A stretch of DNA of 64,000 nt from Sphaerolaimus hirsutus (GCA_964036195.1 OZ038450.1:27530794-27594793); one strand, 5' to 3'. Counted from the stretch's first letter, positions 45,967-57,479 are shown. Program-made: numbers and translations. Notes: generated from the letters alone by a model not told the origin.

Positions 45967-46634
45967 CTACGGACCCATGTTTCCGTGAGCGCAGAACAGC
46001 CAACTGTGAACTGACCGGATTGGTAGTAAGTGGGGAAGCAATGTCCGCTGCCCCCGTGCCTGCCTCTCGTTTTGCAAAACTCGTAGGGCTTGCATTTGTT
46101 GTTGCATCGATCTGTGCAACAACATGCAGCTGCATTATCATTGTGTTATAGTAAAATTCTTTTTACTAAAATTGTTTTGTTTTTTATTTGTATTTTTTTA
46201 TTTCATGTTCCATTTTATTTTATTTTATTCTGAAATGCCATTAATATAATAAAATGAAACCATTTTACAAAATTTTTACAAATAACATCACAATCTTGGG
46301 TGGAAGGCCATAAAACAATGTGCACGCTAGAAGTATGCAGATGAATACAAAAAAAAATTTATGAAGACTTGCGACACGGTTTGCGACAAAGGTATCTGTT
46401 TGAAGTTTGACCTCACAGGGGCCGGATAGATATGTAGCTAATTGCTCCTCCCGAGGGAAAGATAGCTAAAAATTTGTTATTTTTGGGGGTAAGGGGGCGC
46501 TTGCTGGGGACAACATATATAGGCTTTTTCAAGGTATAGAACAAAGAAAATGGGAAAAAATCACATAAATAATAAATTGGGGGCGTAAGTACTTGTGCGC
46601 TTGTGAATGTCACAAGCATGATAACCGCTTTCCC
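45967..46634 (+). repeat. R repeat unit, ending in a truncated Q
   Basis: CTACGGACCCATGTTTCC to AAATTGGGGGCGTAAGTAC and AATGTCACAAGCATGATAAC. It then breaks into the tail of a GTAAACG element. Confidence 0.65.
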
Positions 46635-46880
46635 TACCCGTTGCAACTTTGATCATTGCTGCTGCGATTATTACAGCTACTTCAATTCGTTTTGAATAGT
46701 TTTTTCTTGTTTTGCATCCCATTATTTTTTGGAATAATGTTTCCTGTACTTGTGTACTTTCAAAAAGTACACAAGTAAGTGAATACCGGTATTTTTTTCG
46801 GGATGAAACGTAAACGTATTTACGCAGTACTCGAGTATACATAAAACTAGAGTAAACGTAAATACGTTTTAACAACTATG
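46635..46880 (+). mobile_element. GTAAACG element, left end missing
   Basis: CCCTACCCGTTGCAACTTTG to TTTTAACAACTATG, the same right part as 42540 and 58509. Confidence 0.65.
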
Positions 46881-47466
46881 CTACGGTCCCATGTTTCCAT
46901 GACCGCAGAACAGCCAACTGCAAACTGACCGGATTGGTTTTTTCCATCAGAGACAGCGCGGCCCTTGTCTAAAGCGGGAACGCAACGGGAGCCCCTGCCA
47001 CTATCTTTGCAAATCTCGTCAGGCTTGCATTTGTTGTTGCAGCGATCTGTGCAACAACATGCGGCTGCATTATCTCAGACCATGGTTTTAGTAAAATTCG
47101 TTTTACTCAAATTGTATTTTATTTTTATTAAAATTAGATATTTTGTGCAGGATATTTGGTGTCACATTGTGACATTCACATGTGTGTATTGTACAAACAA
47201 GTGTCAAGCTCAAAATTAACACGAAATTGCTTAAATTGGCTCCATTTTGCCAATTTTCACCTTCATCATCAATATTTCCATCTAGGTATATACACATATA
47301 TATATATCTATTTTTAGCCTATTTTATTTGTATTTATAGCGATTTCAAAATTTTTGGCTGGCTGCCAACTTCACATAAGGGCTCCGATAATAAGGTGTCA
47401 CAAGGTGAAATTTTCGCTAATGTGAAGGTCACAAGCACAAATGGGGACCTTGCGCCGCCTAGGATT
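46881..47466 (+). repeat. Shortened R unit joined to a left-truncated Q
   Basis: R runs to ATTAAAATTAGATATTTTG near 47143. Q sequence then continues from AGGATATTTGGTGTCAC to CTTGCGCCGCCTAGG. Confidence 0.6.
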
Positions 47467-48573
47467 GAAGCAGCTCACCTTGCACAGCGACAATATTCAT
47501 GATAAGAAACAATATGCACAGTGACAATACTCACCCTTATTGGAGCCATTGCGCTTGGGCCTACCGCCTTCCCCACCTGCGATCAGGTACTAATAAAAGG
47601 CAATTGCTTTTGATGGATGGCAAATTATGGCAATTTTTTGTATTATTTACCTAAAAACATTTTTCAGTTTACAGGGAATATTGAGGCAGCTAACCTTGCA
47701 CAGCCAGAATACTCATGATGAGAAAAAGTGGAATTATAGTTTTGTAGTCCATTTTGATGTATTGCTTCCCAAGGGAATGACAGTGATGAGATTCTCCATT
47801 GCTTTTATACTCTGAGTTCACAGACCTGTCTTTTGTTCAGAAACACATGTTGCCCCAGTGAACAAAGAGACACATTCTGCATGTCTTTATTGCACCCTGG
47901 ACTGATTTCCTTTGTGCTTTCATTCAAATTTCAGTCTGAATGAGTCATTAAATGGTTAACATTTTCAAAAGATGCATTATCTATTTTAGCCCCACAGTCA
48001 TTATTTCATTCACACTTATCCATTTGGAATGTTTGAGTACCATTTCAGCTGCATTTACAAAGGCAGTTTGCACCAGCTGGGGGGGTGGGTACTCCACACT
48101 TTTCAGTGCTCTAGAAATTTTGAAACTGCATATTTTGTGTGCTGATGGTCTGTTGCTAATGAAGTGATTGAACTGAGTGCTAAACATAAATAGAAGAAAT
48201 ATGAGTGTACTCCACATAAAGTCAAAAAACTGCCCACCAATACAATAAAGCCGAGATCACAGCTAGCATTTGAAAAAATGATAAATTTAAAAATATATAT
48301 ATATATAAATACAATACCTGCATCCCACAAATGGAACCCCGCATCATATTATACAACACTTGCATCCTAAAATGGAACCCTACCCCCGACAACCCTGCAT
48401 CCTACAAATGGAACCCCACACCCTACAATACCTGTATCCTACAAATGGAACCCTACTCCCTACAGCACTCCAACCTTCTAACTGTACACCCATGCGCTGC
48501 AACTCTACACCCTACACCCTAAACCCTACAACCCTACAACCCTCCCCCTCCCCCTCCCCCTCCCCCTCCCCAG

Positions 48574-48757
48574 AAGAGATCACGGCGGGCGTGGTGGGCA
48601 CGTCCATGCCGCGCTACTGCATCTTCGGCGACAGCAACAAGGTGGCCTGCCGACTGGAAGAGACCAGCCGCGCCCCTTGTATACACATCACAGAGGATAC
48701 TAACAAGATACTCACTGAGAATAAGGGTTATATAACAAAGCCTAGGGGGAGATTATG
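48574..48757 (+). pseudogene. Guanylyl cyclase exon 1, copy 2
   Basis: The acceptor tract is an expanded CCCCCT run and then CAG. The exon encodes EITAGVVGTSMPRYC and IFGDSNKVACRLEETS. The key Asn is Lys here too, and the residue before it is Asn instead of Val. The G-run after the exon has a different length from copy 1, which shifts the frame there and argues that coding has ended by that point. Confidence 0.75.
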
Positions 48758-49163
48758 GTATCGGTTTGGGGGGGGGATTTGTGGGTTTATGGTTGAATAC
48801 TAGAAGTGCTCAAATAAGTCCCTCCTCTATGGTGAAATTATTCAAGTTCTCTTACTATTGATGAGTTATTGGAATAAAATTATCACTCGCTGCGACACAG
48901 TTTTTGTGCAAGCAATGCACTCACGCTTGGCTGCGTGTTGATACATTTCAACATATACTCATCAGCTGACCGCTCGATAACGCTCCAGCAGGATAGGTAT
49001 ACTCGGCAGACCGCACGCTATGCATTTTTCGGAAGAAAACACTCCATCGTGAATAAAATAAAACAATTTTCAATGAATTTTGAAACAATTTTGATTTTTT
49101 AACTATGATGTCATGATGGAGTTTTTCCTTCACAAAAATACATAGCATGCGGTCCGTGGAATA

Positions 49164-49592
49164 TAGCGTGTATCCTCGAATAAGTCCCCCGGGGAATTAT
49201 TTTTTTGTCAGAACTTTTTGAGGGGGGAGTTGATCAAGAGGGGGGAGTTATTCGAGGGGGGAGTTATTTTTTCATCAGAATATTAAGTAAAATGCATGAT
49301 CAATATATTGTATAAATAGGGGTGAATTAGTTGCATAAACCTGTAAGTCGGTATAGAAATTCATTAATACATGCAATGAAATGAATGGCAGTGAAGTTAC
49401 GCTGAAATAAATACATCCTTTTAGATAAAACCAACATAAAAAGTTGTTTTGTAGATGGTCATCTTAGTCACCCATTTAAGAGGGGGGAGTTATTCGAGGG
49501 ATGGAGTTATTATTTCCTCAGTCTCCTAACAGGAGGGAGTTATTTGAGTGGGGGGGTTATTCGAGGGGGGACTTAATCGAGGATATACGGTA
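49164..49592. mobile_element. K element in the cyclase intron, copy 2
   Basis: TAGCGTGTATCCTCGAATAA to GAGGATATACGGTA. It matches 17266-18521 without the GTAAACG insert. Confidence 0.8.
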
Positions 49593-49634
49593 TCTGCAAA
49601 TACCAGTGCACATGCTTTTCCCTGTATTCCGCAG

Positions 49635-49740
49635 GGCAAAGGGTGCGTGTTCACGTACTGGCTTTTGAGCAAAACCTCGAACAACATCGTGGACAACACG
49701 GGCGACACGACCAGCGCCGCCAGCGGCTTCTCCGGCGACA
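49635..49740 (+). pseudogene. Guanylyl cyclase exon 2, copy 2, truncated
   Basis: The 106 bases after CCGCAG are identical to copy 1 up to the Gly-Asp codons, then the deletion junction follows. No donor site remains at the expected place. A K element ends at 49592, as in copy 1. Confidence 0.75.
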
Positions 49741-49825
49741 TATATTTGTATACAACAATGTGTAGCGTTAGTCGTCAGCAAGTATTTGGATGGGAACCAG
49801 TTGACATTTTGTGTCATTGTTAATT

Positions 49826-50109
49826 ACCGACTACCGTATTTCCTCGAAATACCACCCGGGGGTGATTGTTTCAGAGTGAGAATTTTGAGGGGGGGTTAAA
49901 CGAGGGGGGGTATTTCGAGGGGGGCTTATTATTTCGCCAGAAATTTTTTGAAATTCCAGTACTAAATTGTCGTCTGTAACGTACGCAGACGTAGAAAGCA
50001 GAGTTGTTCAAATACTGGTATTTTTGGAAAACGTAAACGTAAACGTAAATACCTTTTCCAAATCTAAAGTATAAATACTAAATTGTAAGGTATTTTTTAA
50101 AATGAAATG
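49826..50109. mobile_element. Half K plus half GTAAACG element, copy 2 only
   Basis: After GTCATTGTTAATT comes the left half of a K element (TACCGTATTTCCTCGAAATA, 49832-49998), then the left end CAGAGTTGTTCAAATACTGG (49999-50105). Copy 1 runs straight from TTAATT to TGATGAAAAACACC. Both right halves are missing, so a deletion must have joined them. Confidence 0.75.
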
Positions 50110-50141
50110 AATGATGAAAAACACCATTTCTCTGGTGTCAG

Positions 50142-50585
50142 CGCCAATGCAAACTCAAAATTCCAGGCACTCAATCCAAAACAGGCGTGGACGGAAAATG
50201 AAACGAAACCGGATCCAGGTGAAAATGGAACGGAGCAGAATGGCTCCGGGAGCGGGATACTGAAGCAAGGAAAAGCTGACGGCTCGGTTGGAATGCGTTT
50301 TTTACATTTTACAGGGTGCGAGGGTTGATTGAAGCTGATTGAGAATAGGTACACGCCTTATATCCTATAAGGAATCTATTCTAGTGAATTTGTCTAATTT
50401 GAGTGCACTGTTTTTATGAAACTTTAAAGTTAAACTTATGTTTAGCAGTTTTTGAATCGCAACAAAGAAAAGTTTGTTACAAAAATTCACGTGGGTTAAG
50501 TTGTTTGTGACATTTGCAGGTGAAATCGGTGCAGAAACCCATCGATGTGCAGCAGCAGATTGAGGAAATCGGGCTGGTTGAATGA
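50142..50585 (+). pseudogene. Guanylyl cyclase exons 4 and 5, copy 2
   Basis: Exon 4 (50142-50218) and exon 5 (50520-50585) keep the acceptors, donor and codons of copy 1 without change. They are orphaned because the upstream exon 3 is deleted in this copy. Confidence 0.6.
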
Positions 50586-51150
50586 ATTGTTTTCTTCTTG
50601 TTGTTTCTTCATTAGGTGCCAGTTCTTCTCTCTGTCAAGTGATAAGTTTGTCAAAGATAAGTGAGTGACAAATAAATCTCTCGCAACTTATGAAGCAGTT
50701 GAAACTTGAAATTCTCCACAAAGCTTTCAACCTTACTTTTCACTTGTCATTGATTACATTACAACTTGTTTTTTTTGTCATTTGTCATGGTGAAGAATTG
50801 GCCCCTGAGAAGCTATTTTTTTGTCATAAAACTGGATGTCATTATATTTATTTTTATAGTCAAATGTTTTCTTAACCTTAGGCTTGCTGTTGTATAAACT
50901 GAGTTGCTTGTTAGGTGTGTGAATAACTGAGTCAATGCCATTCACAATCTGTGATTTATGTACTCAATGAACTTTAAATTGTTGTGGAAAGTGTGCCAGC
51001 GAACATTTTTGAACGTGTGCGGAATTCCATATTGAGGGTTTCTCAAGAATATGCAGCATCTTGTGAGTTTTTGCACCGACATTTGTTTTTTTCCCACTTG
51101 GCTGACATTGGGAGTTATTCAAAGGAACTTACTTGAAGATCTACCATAGT

Positions 51151-52930
51151 GCCATATTACCTTGAAATACCCCCAATGGGGTTATTATTTCGCCAGCAAA
51201 ATTAGATGGGGGGTTAATTCGAGAGGGGCGGTTTACTATTTCGTAAGAATCGTAGTAAAGAATAGGATTTTCGTACCCAAAACAGGTAATAAGTGCATCC
51301 AAACAGGATATACTTGGACATAAAAAAGTAGGTAGATACCTGGCTTAGCTGCACAAACAAGTCTACCGTATTACCTCGAATTATCCCCCCCTTGAATTAA
51401 CCCCCCCCCCCTCGAATTAACCCCCTCAAAATGAGCTGGGGAAATAATAACCCCCCCCTCGAAATACCCCCCCTTCGGAATGATGTACGTCATGTACATG
51501 ATAAATACGTCATGTATGCAATGTACATGATGTATAGGGTGGCCCACGTCAGGCGCATGGTTTCAATTGGCTCCCAACACGTCAATTTTGAATGAAAACT
51601 GCTCAAATTTGGTATGGTGGTAGATAAATGTACCCCATTTGTTGTCTGAAGTGCACGGTTCCACATCATGAAAGTTCATGTCGGAAAATGAAGCAAAGTT
51701 TAATACGTGTTTGAGCGTAGCACATGTCAGGCAATCGTCTACCAAAGCACCAATTACCGTATTTCCTCGAAATACCCCCCCCCCTCGAAATACCCCCCCC
51801 TCGAAATACCCCCCCTCAAAATGGACACTATGAACTTATAAACCCCCCCCTCGAAATACCCCCCCCCCAAATTTAGTGTATAGAGAATGTAAATGACAAA
51901 GGCTGTGGTTTGTCATCCCGACAATGCAGAATACACGTTAAAAACGATGACTCTGTTATGTGAGAACAGTGTTTGTACGTCTACACACTTATAAATGTCT
52001 TTAGAGTCTTATAAATGGCGATTTTTGTTGCATTTTTCGACGTCTGCGTACGTTTCAGACTACATTTTAGTACTGGGATTTCAAAAAATTTCTGGCGAAA
52101 TAATAAACCCCCCCCTCGAAATACCCCCCCCCTCGTTTAACCCCCCCTCAAAATTCTCACTCTGAAACAATAAACCCCCCGGGGGTATTTCGAGGAAATA
52201 CGGTATTCAGAAAAATAGTGCAAATTTGGCATGACAGTAGATAAATGTACCCTAGTTAGTATGTTAAGCACACACATAAATATCACTCAATTTTCACATT
52301 TATCACATCGTATGCAAAACAACGTCACTCCACAGGACCATCTACAATGGGACACATTCAAAAATGTAAATATGAAACTCTTTCACGTTCTGACACAAAA
52401 TCTTGCGATATGAAACCGTGCACTTAACACAACAAATGGGGTACATTTATTTACCCCCATACCAAATTCGAGCAGTTTTCATTCAAAATTGATGTGTTGG
52501 GGGCAAATCAAAACTGTGCGCCTGACGTGGGCCACCCGGTATATTACGTTTAATTTGCATTGCAGCTACACATAGACTAGTCTGTGTAGCTATCTACGTT
52601 TGTATGTTCAAATATATCCTGTTTGGACACATTTATTACCTGTTTTGGGTATGCAAATGCCTACTATTTACTACGATCCTAACGAAAATTTCTGACGAAA
52701 TAATAAACCCCACCCCCCTCCAATTAAACCCCCCTCAAATTTTGCTGGCGAAATAATAAACCCCCATGGGGGTATTTCGAGGTAATACGGTATGTGTAGC
52801 TGCGATACAAATCAGCAGTGATATATACATCATGTGTATTGCATACATGATGTACATCATTCTTGAGGGGGAGGGGGGTTATTAATTCCCCAGCCCATTT
52901 TGAGGGGGGTTAATTTGAGGTAATGCGGTA
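51151..52930. mobile_element. Nested K/K/S/K block, copy 2
   Basis: Outer K 51151-52930, reversed inner K 51364-52792, S 51535-52540 and a fourth element, K 51755-52205. It is the equivalent of 20207-21536 plus one later insertion. Confidence 0.75.
51755..52205. mobile_element. K element, complete, inserted after the duplication
   Basis: TACCGTATTTCCTCGAAATA to GAGGAAATACGGTA. Copy 1 reads CACCAATTATTCAGAAAAAT without it, so TA was duplicated. This is the best reference copy of the family (447 bp between TAs) and has no coding capacity. Confidence 0.95.
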
Positions 52931-53555
52931 TTTATTTCCTCTTAAGTTTTATGCAATTTATAACACTTTCACATACCTATACATTTAGCTGGTTTAGTTG
53001 TTAGCAAGTTCATTTGATCACTTTCAAAAGCCAAGTATTTTATGCTCTCTTCGCTTCACTTGTTTGAAAAGTTGGAATCATTGCAAAGGAAGGAACAATC
53101 GGAAACGATCATAACTATCACTTATCACTATGATCTGTCAGTCTCATCAATAGCTGCTGTTACCAATAAGAAAAATCGTCGCTACTATCATCCTCCCATC
53201 CAACAAAAGTACCCTTCTCATCTTTCCAATCATAATTCGGCAAATCTTCAAGAGCTGCAGGGAATGACTTTCTACCACTTTTATCCATATCATATCCGCT
53301 ACAAACACCAATATGCCAATCGTGAACACAATCAACTGTTGCACAAAATCCCATCGACCAATCTAACCATCCAAAATTGGTGGATGTGTTGCTATTATTA
53401 CCCAGCTACATTTCACGACATTTTATGGGTTCATCACAATTGATTCAACTATGGCAAACTACTCTGGATCATTATCTACAGCTGAGTAGCCGCCGCTGAG
53501 ACACACTCGTGTGCACCCTGTAAATGAGCTGCCACCCTCTGATTTGGGTTTTGAA

Positions 53556-54609
53556 TAGGGTGTCAAATATCCATTTTCCGTTTCCGTTTTCCGCAGGCAT
53601 ATTTTTTCCGTTTTCCGTTCCGTTTTCCAGCTGCTGATTTTTCTCCATTTTCCGTTCCGTTTTCCGGCCACTAAATTTTCCGTTTCCGTTTTTCCGGCTC
53701 ATTTTCCGTTTTTTGGCTATTGTTTCAGTTTTTTTCTGCTTTTTTTCTGTTTCCCGGCTAAATTTTCAATTTTTTCCATTTTGTGAATTCAAATTTGTCA
53801 ATTATGTGAATTTTGTTCCATTTTTCATCAAAATTTCAGCAATTTCGAAATTTCCAGCAAATTTCAGCAATTTTTTTGATGTTTTCCACAAAATAGGGTG
53901 TCAAATATCCGTTTTTCGTTTTCGCTTTCTGCAGGCAAATTTTTTCCGTTTTCTGTTCCGTTTTACCAGCTGCTGAATTTTTTCCGTTTTCCGTTCCGTT
54001 TTCCAGCCACTAAATTTTCCGTTTCTGTTTTTCCGGCTCATTTTCCATTTTCCAGCTATAGTTTATGTTTTTTCTGCCTTTTTCTGTTTTCCAGCTAAAT
54101 TTTCAGTTTTTCCACCTTTTTTCCATTTTCCGGCTCAATTTTCTGTTTTTCCGTCTTTTTCCATTGTCCAACTCAACCTTCTGTTTTTTTCCACCTCATA
54201 TTCCCTTTTTCCAGCTCAATTGTCTGTTTTCTGTTTCAGCCAAACTGGTAAACATACACGCAGGTTTTTAATTATGTGAATGTTTTCCCATTTTCCTTCA
54301 AAATTTCAGCAATTTCCAGCAAATTTCAGCAATTTTTTTAATGTTTTCCACAAAATTTCAGAAATTTTTGTCCATTTCCATGAAAATTTGGGGCCTTGTT
54401 TTCTGTTTTTCTGTTTCTGTTTTCACAAACATTTTTCCGTTTCCGGTTTTCCGGCCTTGTTTTCTGTTTTCTGGTCGCTGAATTTTTTTAATGTTTCCAT
54501 TCCCTTTTTCCACCAAGTGCAAAATTTATTCCGTTTCCGTTTTCCGGCAAGTGCAAAATTTTTTCCATTTCCATTTCCGTTTTTCGTAAAAAATTGTTTT
54601 GACACCCTA
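53556..54609. mobile_element. TTTTCCG-array element (hAT-like), copy 2
   Basis: TAGGGTGTCAAA to TTTGACACCCTA with the perfect 8-bp duplication GTTTTGAA (53548-53555, 54610-54617). A second TAGGGTGTCAAA left end at about 53894 shows that ~490 bp were duplicated or nested inside; copy 1 is 568 bp. Confidence 0.92.
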
Positions 54610-54924
54610 GTTTTGAAGGCCAAGGCTCTTTCAGGATGAGCAACTGCGTTCAGCGACTCTCCCTGCTTTTCATTAGATTGCCTAGCGTAAATATATACCA
54701 CACTCGAAATTGCTATGTACAATGCAGTATCGATGGCAACAGGAAAACAATTCCATTTGATTCTATTTAATCAAACAGATATACCTATTTTAATACCAGA
54801 AAATATGCACATATGTGATCGCGCTGTGATTCATCGAAACAATTTATACAGGCCAGGTGAACAATTTCATCGTTCATTTTTGACAACAGACACTGTGGCA
54901 GTAAAAGCATTGCAATTATAATTG

Positions 54925-55172
54925 GGTTACTTTACACCCGGCACGCGTGGTTCCCGCTGGAAGCGTGCCAACGATTGCTTTACGCATGAAATTTTCATAA
55001 AAAAATTGAAAAAAATAATCGTTGTTATGACGCTAAATGTTAACTTATTCACGACACTGATTTTTACATTCTTAACACAAAAATCGCATGCTTACTCATC
55101 ATCGGCACGCTTCCAACGTGAGACATAAATGAGTGCGAGGGCAGAGTATCTTGTCCGCCGAGTATACCTGAC
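54925..55172 (+). repeat. Dispersed GGAAGCGTGCCAACGAT module
   Basis: It matches 37565-37835 and, up to GTTATGAC, 24326-24436. Its right end (CTTGTCCGCCGAGTATA) is like the CGGCAGAC-family end. Confidence 0.6.
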
Positions 55173-56107
55173 TAGTGATGTAAAGGCACCGGGGCACCGG
55201 TGCCCCGGTGCTGGGCACCGAAGGGCACCAGCACCGGTGCTGGTGCGGTGCCATTGCAATCTTCAGGGGTGCCATGCCGGTGCCGGTGCCATTTTTTTTC
55301 AGAATAGCACCGGTGCCGGTGCGGTGCGGTGCCATTTTTTTGCCGGTGCCAAAGGTGCTAGCACCAGGGCCAAAGTAAAGGCACCGGGAAAGGCACCGGC
55401 CAAGGCTCCATGTGCTGTGCAATTTTGTCCATAGTATGTGCTTATTCATATTTCAAAAGACAGCGATATATTTACTCAACCGTTTTTGCCTTTTTTGTAA
55501 ACCTCCCATCAATAAATATACCTACTGTGAAATCCATTATACCTGATACGTGATCTGATGAGCAAATCTAAAATTTTGTTAAATTTTAAATCATTTTCAT
55601 ATTTTATATTTATCTTACTCTTTTGTTCAAAATTTGTTGTCAGTTGATGACAGCGATAGTTCCATTCTCTGTACAGCAATGACTCCGATCAGTAGACAAT
55701 AGTGGCTATGGACATTGCAGTGATTTAAATATTTTATCTTTCATTTGTAATCATTGTAATTGCTTCATAAAAGTGATTGCCACATAATTCTGATCGTTTT
55801 AAGTGCTCAACCATCAAAATCGGTTGAAAATTCATTGAAGTATGCACTTCCAAAGGTGAGACCACTGAGAAACTGCACGATATTTACTTCAGAAATTCCA
55901 GCCCGGTGCGGTGCCTTTCGGTGCTAGCACCGGCAACCCGCCGGTGCCCTTCGGTGCCGGTGCCATTTTTTCCAAAAGGCACCGGTGCCGGTGCGGTGCG
56001 GTGCCATTTTCTGGCCGGTGCCCCAGGGTGCCAGGTGCCCTTTTCATGCGTTGGCAAAGGTGCCGGTGCGGTGCGGTGCATTTTTCCCGGTGCCTTTAAC
56101 ATCACTA
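55173..56107. mobile_element. GGTGCC-array element (hAT-like), copy-2 side
   Basis: TAGTGATGTAAAGGCACC to CCTTTAACATCACTA with the perfect 8-bp duplication TACCTGAC (55165-55172, 56108-56115). It lies ~145 bp further along the shared flank than the element at 24437, so the two insertions are independent. Confidence 0.95.
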
Positions 56108-56108
56108 T

Positions 56109-56238
56109 ACCTGACCCGCCGCAATCAGAATTTGACTCAGCATTGGAGAAATCAGTAGTTATGAATCCAGAACAGAGACTTCAGTTTATCATGGAAAATT
56201 TACCAAAAAATAATTGGTTACCACTTTCTCATGAATAA
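56109..56238 (+). other. Short open fragment, unassigned
   Basis: Forty-odd codons after the GGTGCC element read as ordinary protein (SEFDSALEKSVVMNPEQRL, then MENLPKNNWLPLSHE and TAA, with AATAAAATG at the stop). No start, splice site or relative was recognised. Confidence 0.25.
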
Positions 56239-56259
56239 AATGAGAGATTCACGCATTTG

Positions 56260-56545
56260 ATGACATATTTTCATGATATATTTTCGTGCAGCGACTATGA
56301 TAATAACACACTATACATACATGCATACCTTATGTATGCACATACACACATTGTTCAGTTCAAATCTTGTGCCTTCAATTGCTTGGATTAAAAAAACTCA
56401 AAAAACATTTCCATATTTTCCGTGTTTCTGTGTTTCCGTGTTCTTAAAAAAACAACTCATTTGAGTTTCTGTGTTTTTCAAAATTGTTGAGTTTCCATGT
56501 TTCTGTGTGAAACAAAAACACGAAAACTCAATGAGTTTCCTTATT
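56260..56545 (-). mobile_element. Fragment of the ACACGGAAACTC-array element, reversed
   Basis: CATACATGCATACCTTATGT and CCGTGTTTCTGTGTTTCCG are the reverse of the left interior of 41741-42468. Confidence 0.65.
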
Positions 56546-56559
56546 GACTTATATACAGT

Positions 56560-57440
56560 AGAAATAAGGAGGACTCGTTTCGGCATGCTGTCTCCATAAT
56601 TAAAGTCGGCGGACATTTCACCCTACAAAATCGGAGAGTTAGAATTCGCTCGTGAATAGAGCGAACAACGAAACTTGTGTCCCACGCGGACGCTAGAAAT
56701 TGAGAAAGAAAATCATATTAAAAGAAAAATGGACGTTTCGCTCGTCCGTGCGTGCCACGCCCTAGTTATCTACATTTTCAACGTTGCTCGTTTTACCGTT
56801 AAAACTACCGTTTTTGTTTTATTTTATTGTTCATTTGTTGGCTCCGTTCCAACAGAAGAGAACTTGGCAGCCGGCCAAAATTTCGAAATCCGCTATTTCT
56901 ATGAATAAAATAGGCTCACAATAGCTATATCACCATGTATATAAACAAAAATAGCGATTATGAAGGTGGAAATTGGCAAAGCGAAGCAAATTTTAATGAT
57001 TTTTAGCTAACTTTCAGTTTTCACTTTCATTTGTATAATACGCAACTGGTAACTGGGATAAGGGCCAAGTTTTCATACGTGACCCGATCTATTCCAATGG
57101 TTAAAATATTGCGTCACAATACCTAATGCCGTCATGCACTCTCTACTGGAGAGACTGACGCAAATGTTTGTAGGGCGATACGTCTGCCGACTTTACTCAA
57201 GTGCACGTGCATAACGTTTTGGTTTACCATCTACTTCTACCCAAGATCCAATTGTGTGTTTAATTCTACATTCCGACTGCAAAATGTATTTTATTTACCA
57301 AATATCAATGTGCTTTTAAAGGAACAGCGGCCACGAGCTACTACCCACAATCAGCATGCACACAATCGCCATCAGCAACATAAACAGCGTGGTCATCATC
57401 AGAAGGAGTTATCATCACTACCCTCGCCGCCTGTGCCTCT
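56560..57440 (+). repeat. Dispersed repeat shared with 35798-36075, with insertion
   Basis: GGAGGACTCGTTTCGGCATG and, after the insert, ACTCAAGTGCACGTGCATAA to CATCATCAGAAGGAGTTATC. It continues into an R-type segment at 57480. Confidence 0.7.
56603..57193. mobile_element. CGGCAGAC-family element (TA-flanked) with empty site
   Basis: AAGTCGGCGGACAT to ACGTCTGCCGACTT, TA on both sides. The paralogue near 35835 reads TTCAAATTTACTCAAGTG without it. The interior shares one arm of the 30647-31143 inverted repeat. Confidence 0.9.
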
Positions 57441-57479
57441 AGCCACCTGGAACGCAACGCGAGCCCCTTCGAACCTTTT

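Larger units (their letters stand above)
48574..50585 (+). pseudogene. Guanylyl cyclase 3' end, copy 2, broken by deletion
   Basis: This is the second copy of the cyclase exons, with the same order and strand as copy 1. Exon 1 is at 48574-48757, exon 2 begins at 49635, exon 4 is at 50142-50218 and exon 5 at 50520-50585. After 49740 (SGFSGD) the sequence jumps to what corresponds to 19076 in copy 1. The end of exon 2, its donor and all of exon 3 are therefore gone, about 406 bases. Read-through adds foreign residues (IYLYTTMC...) and stops at TAG-free sequence ending near 49823. Exon 1 differs from copy 1 by Val to Asn in GDSNKVACR, Gly to Ser and Ser to Pro, against one silent change, so constraint appears relaxed. 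A second insertion (49826-50109) lies before exon 4. A truncated isoform could still be made. Confidence 0.75.
47465..55172 (+). repeat. Segmental duplication, copy 2
   Basis: This is the partner of 15536-24436. It has lost ~406 bp inside the cyclase gene and gained a half-K/half-GTAAACG insertion (49826-50109) and a complete K element (51755-52205). Its 4-kb stretch without exons (50.7-54.9 kb) holds nested K/S elements, an unassigned open region and a TTTTCCG element. Confidence 0.9.

Noticed and set aside
53042..53443. 133-codon open frame in copy 2
   Set aside because: In copy 1 the frame is broken by an indel and an earlier stop, and composition (His, Tyr, Asn) looks like chance; kept only as an unassigned region.
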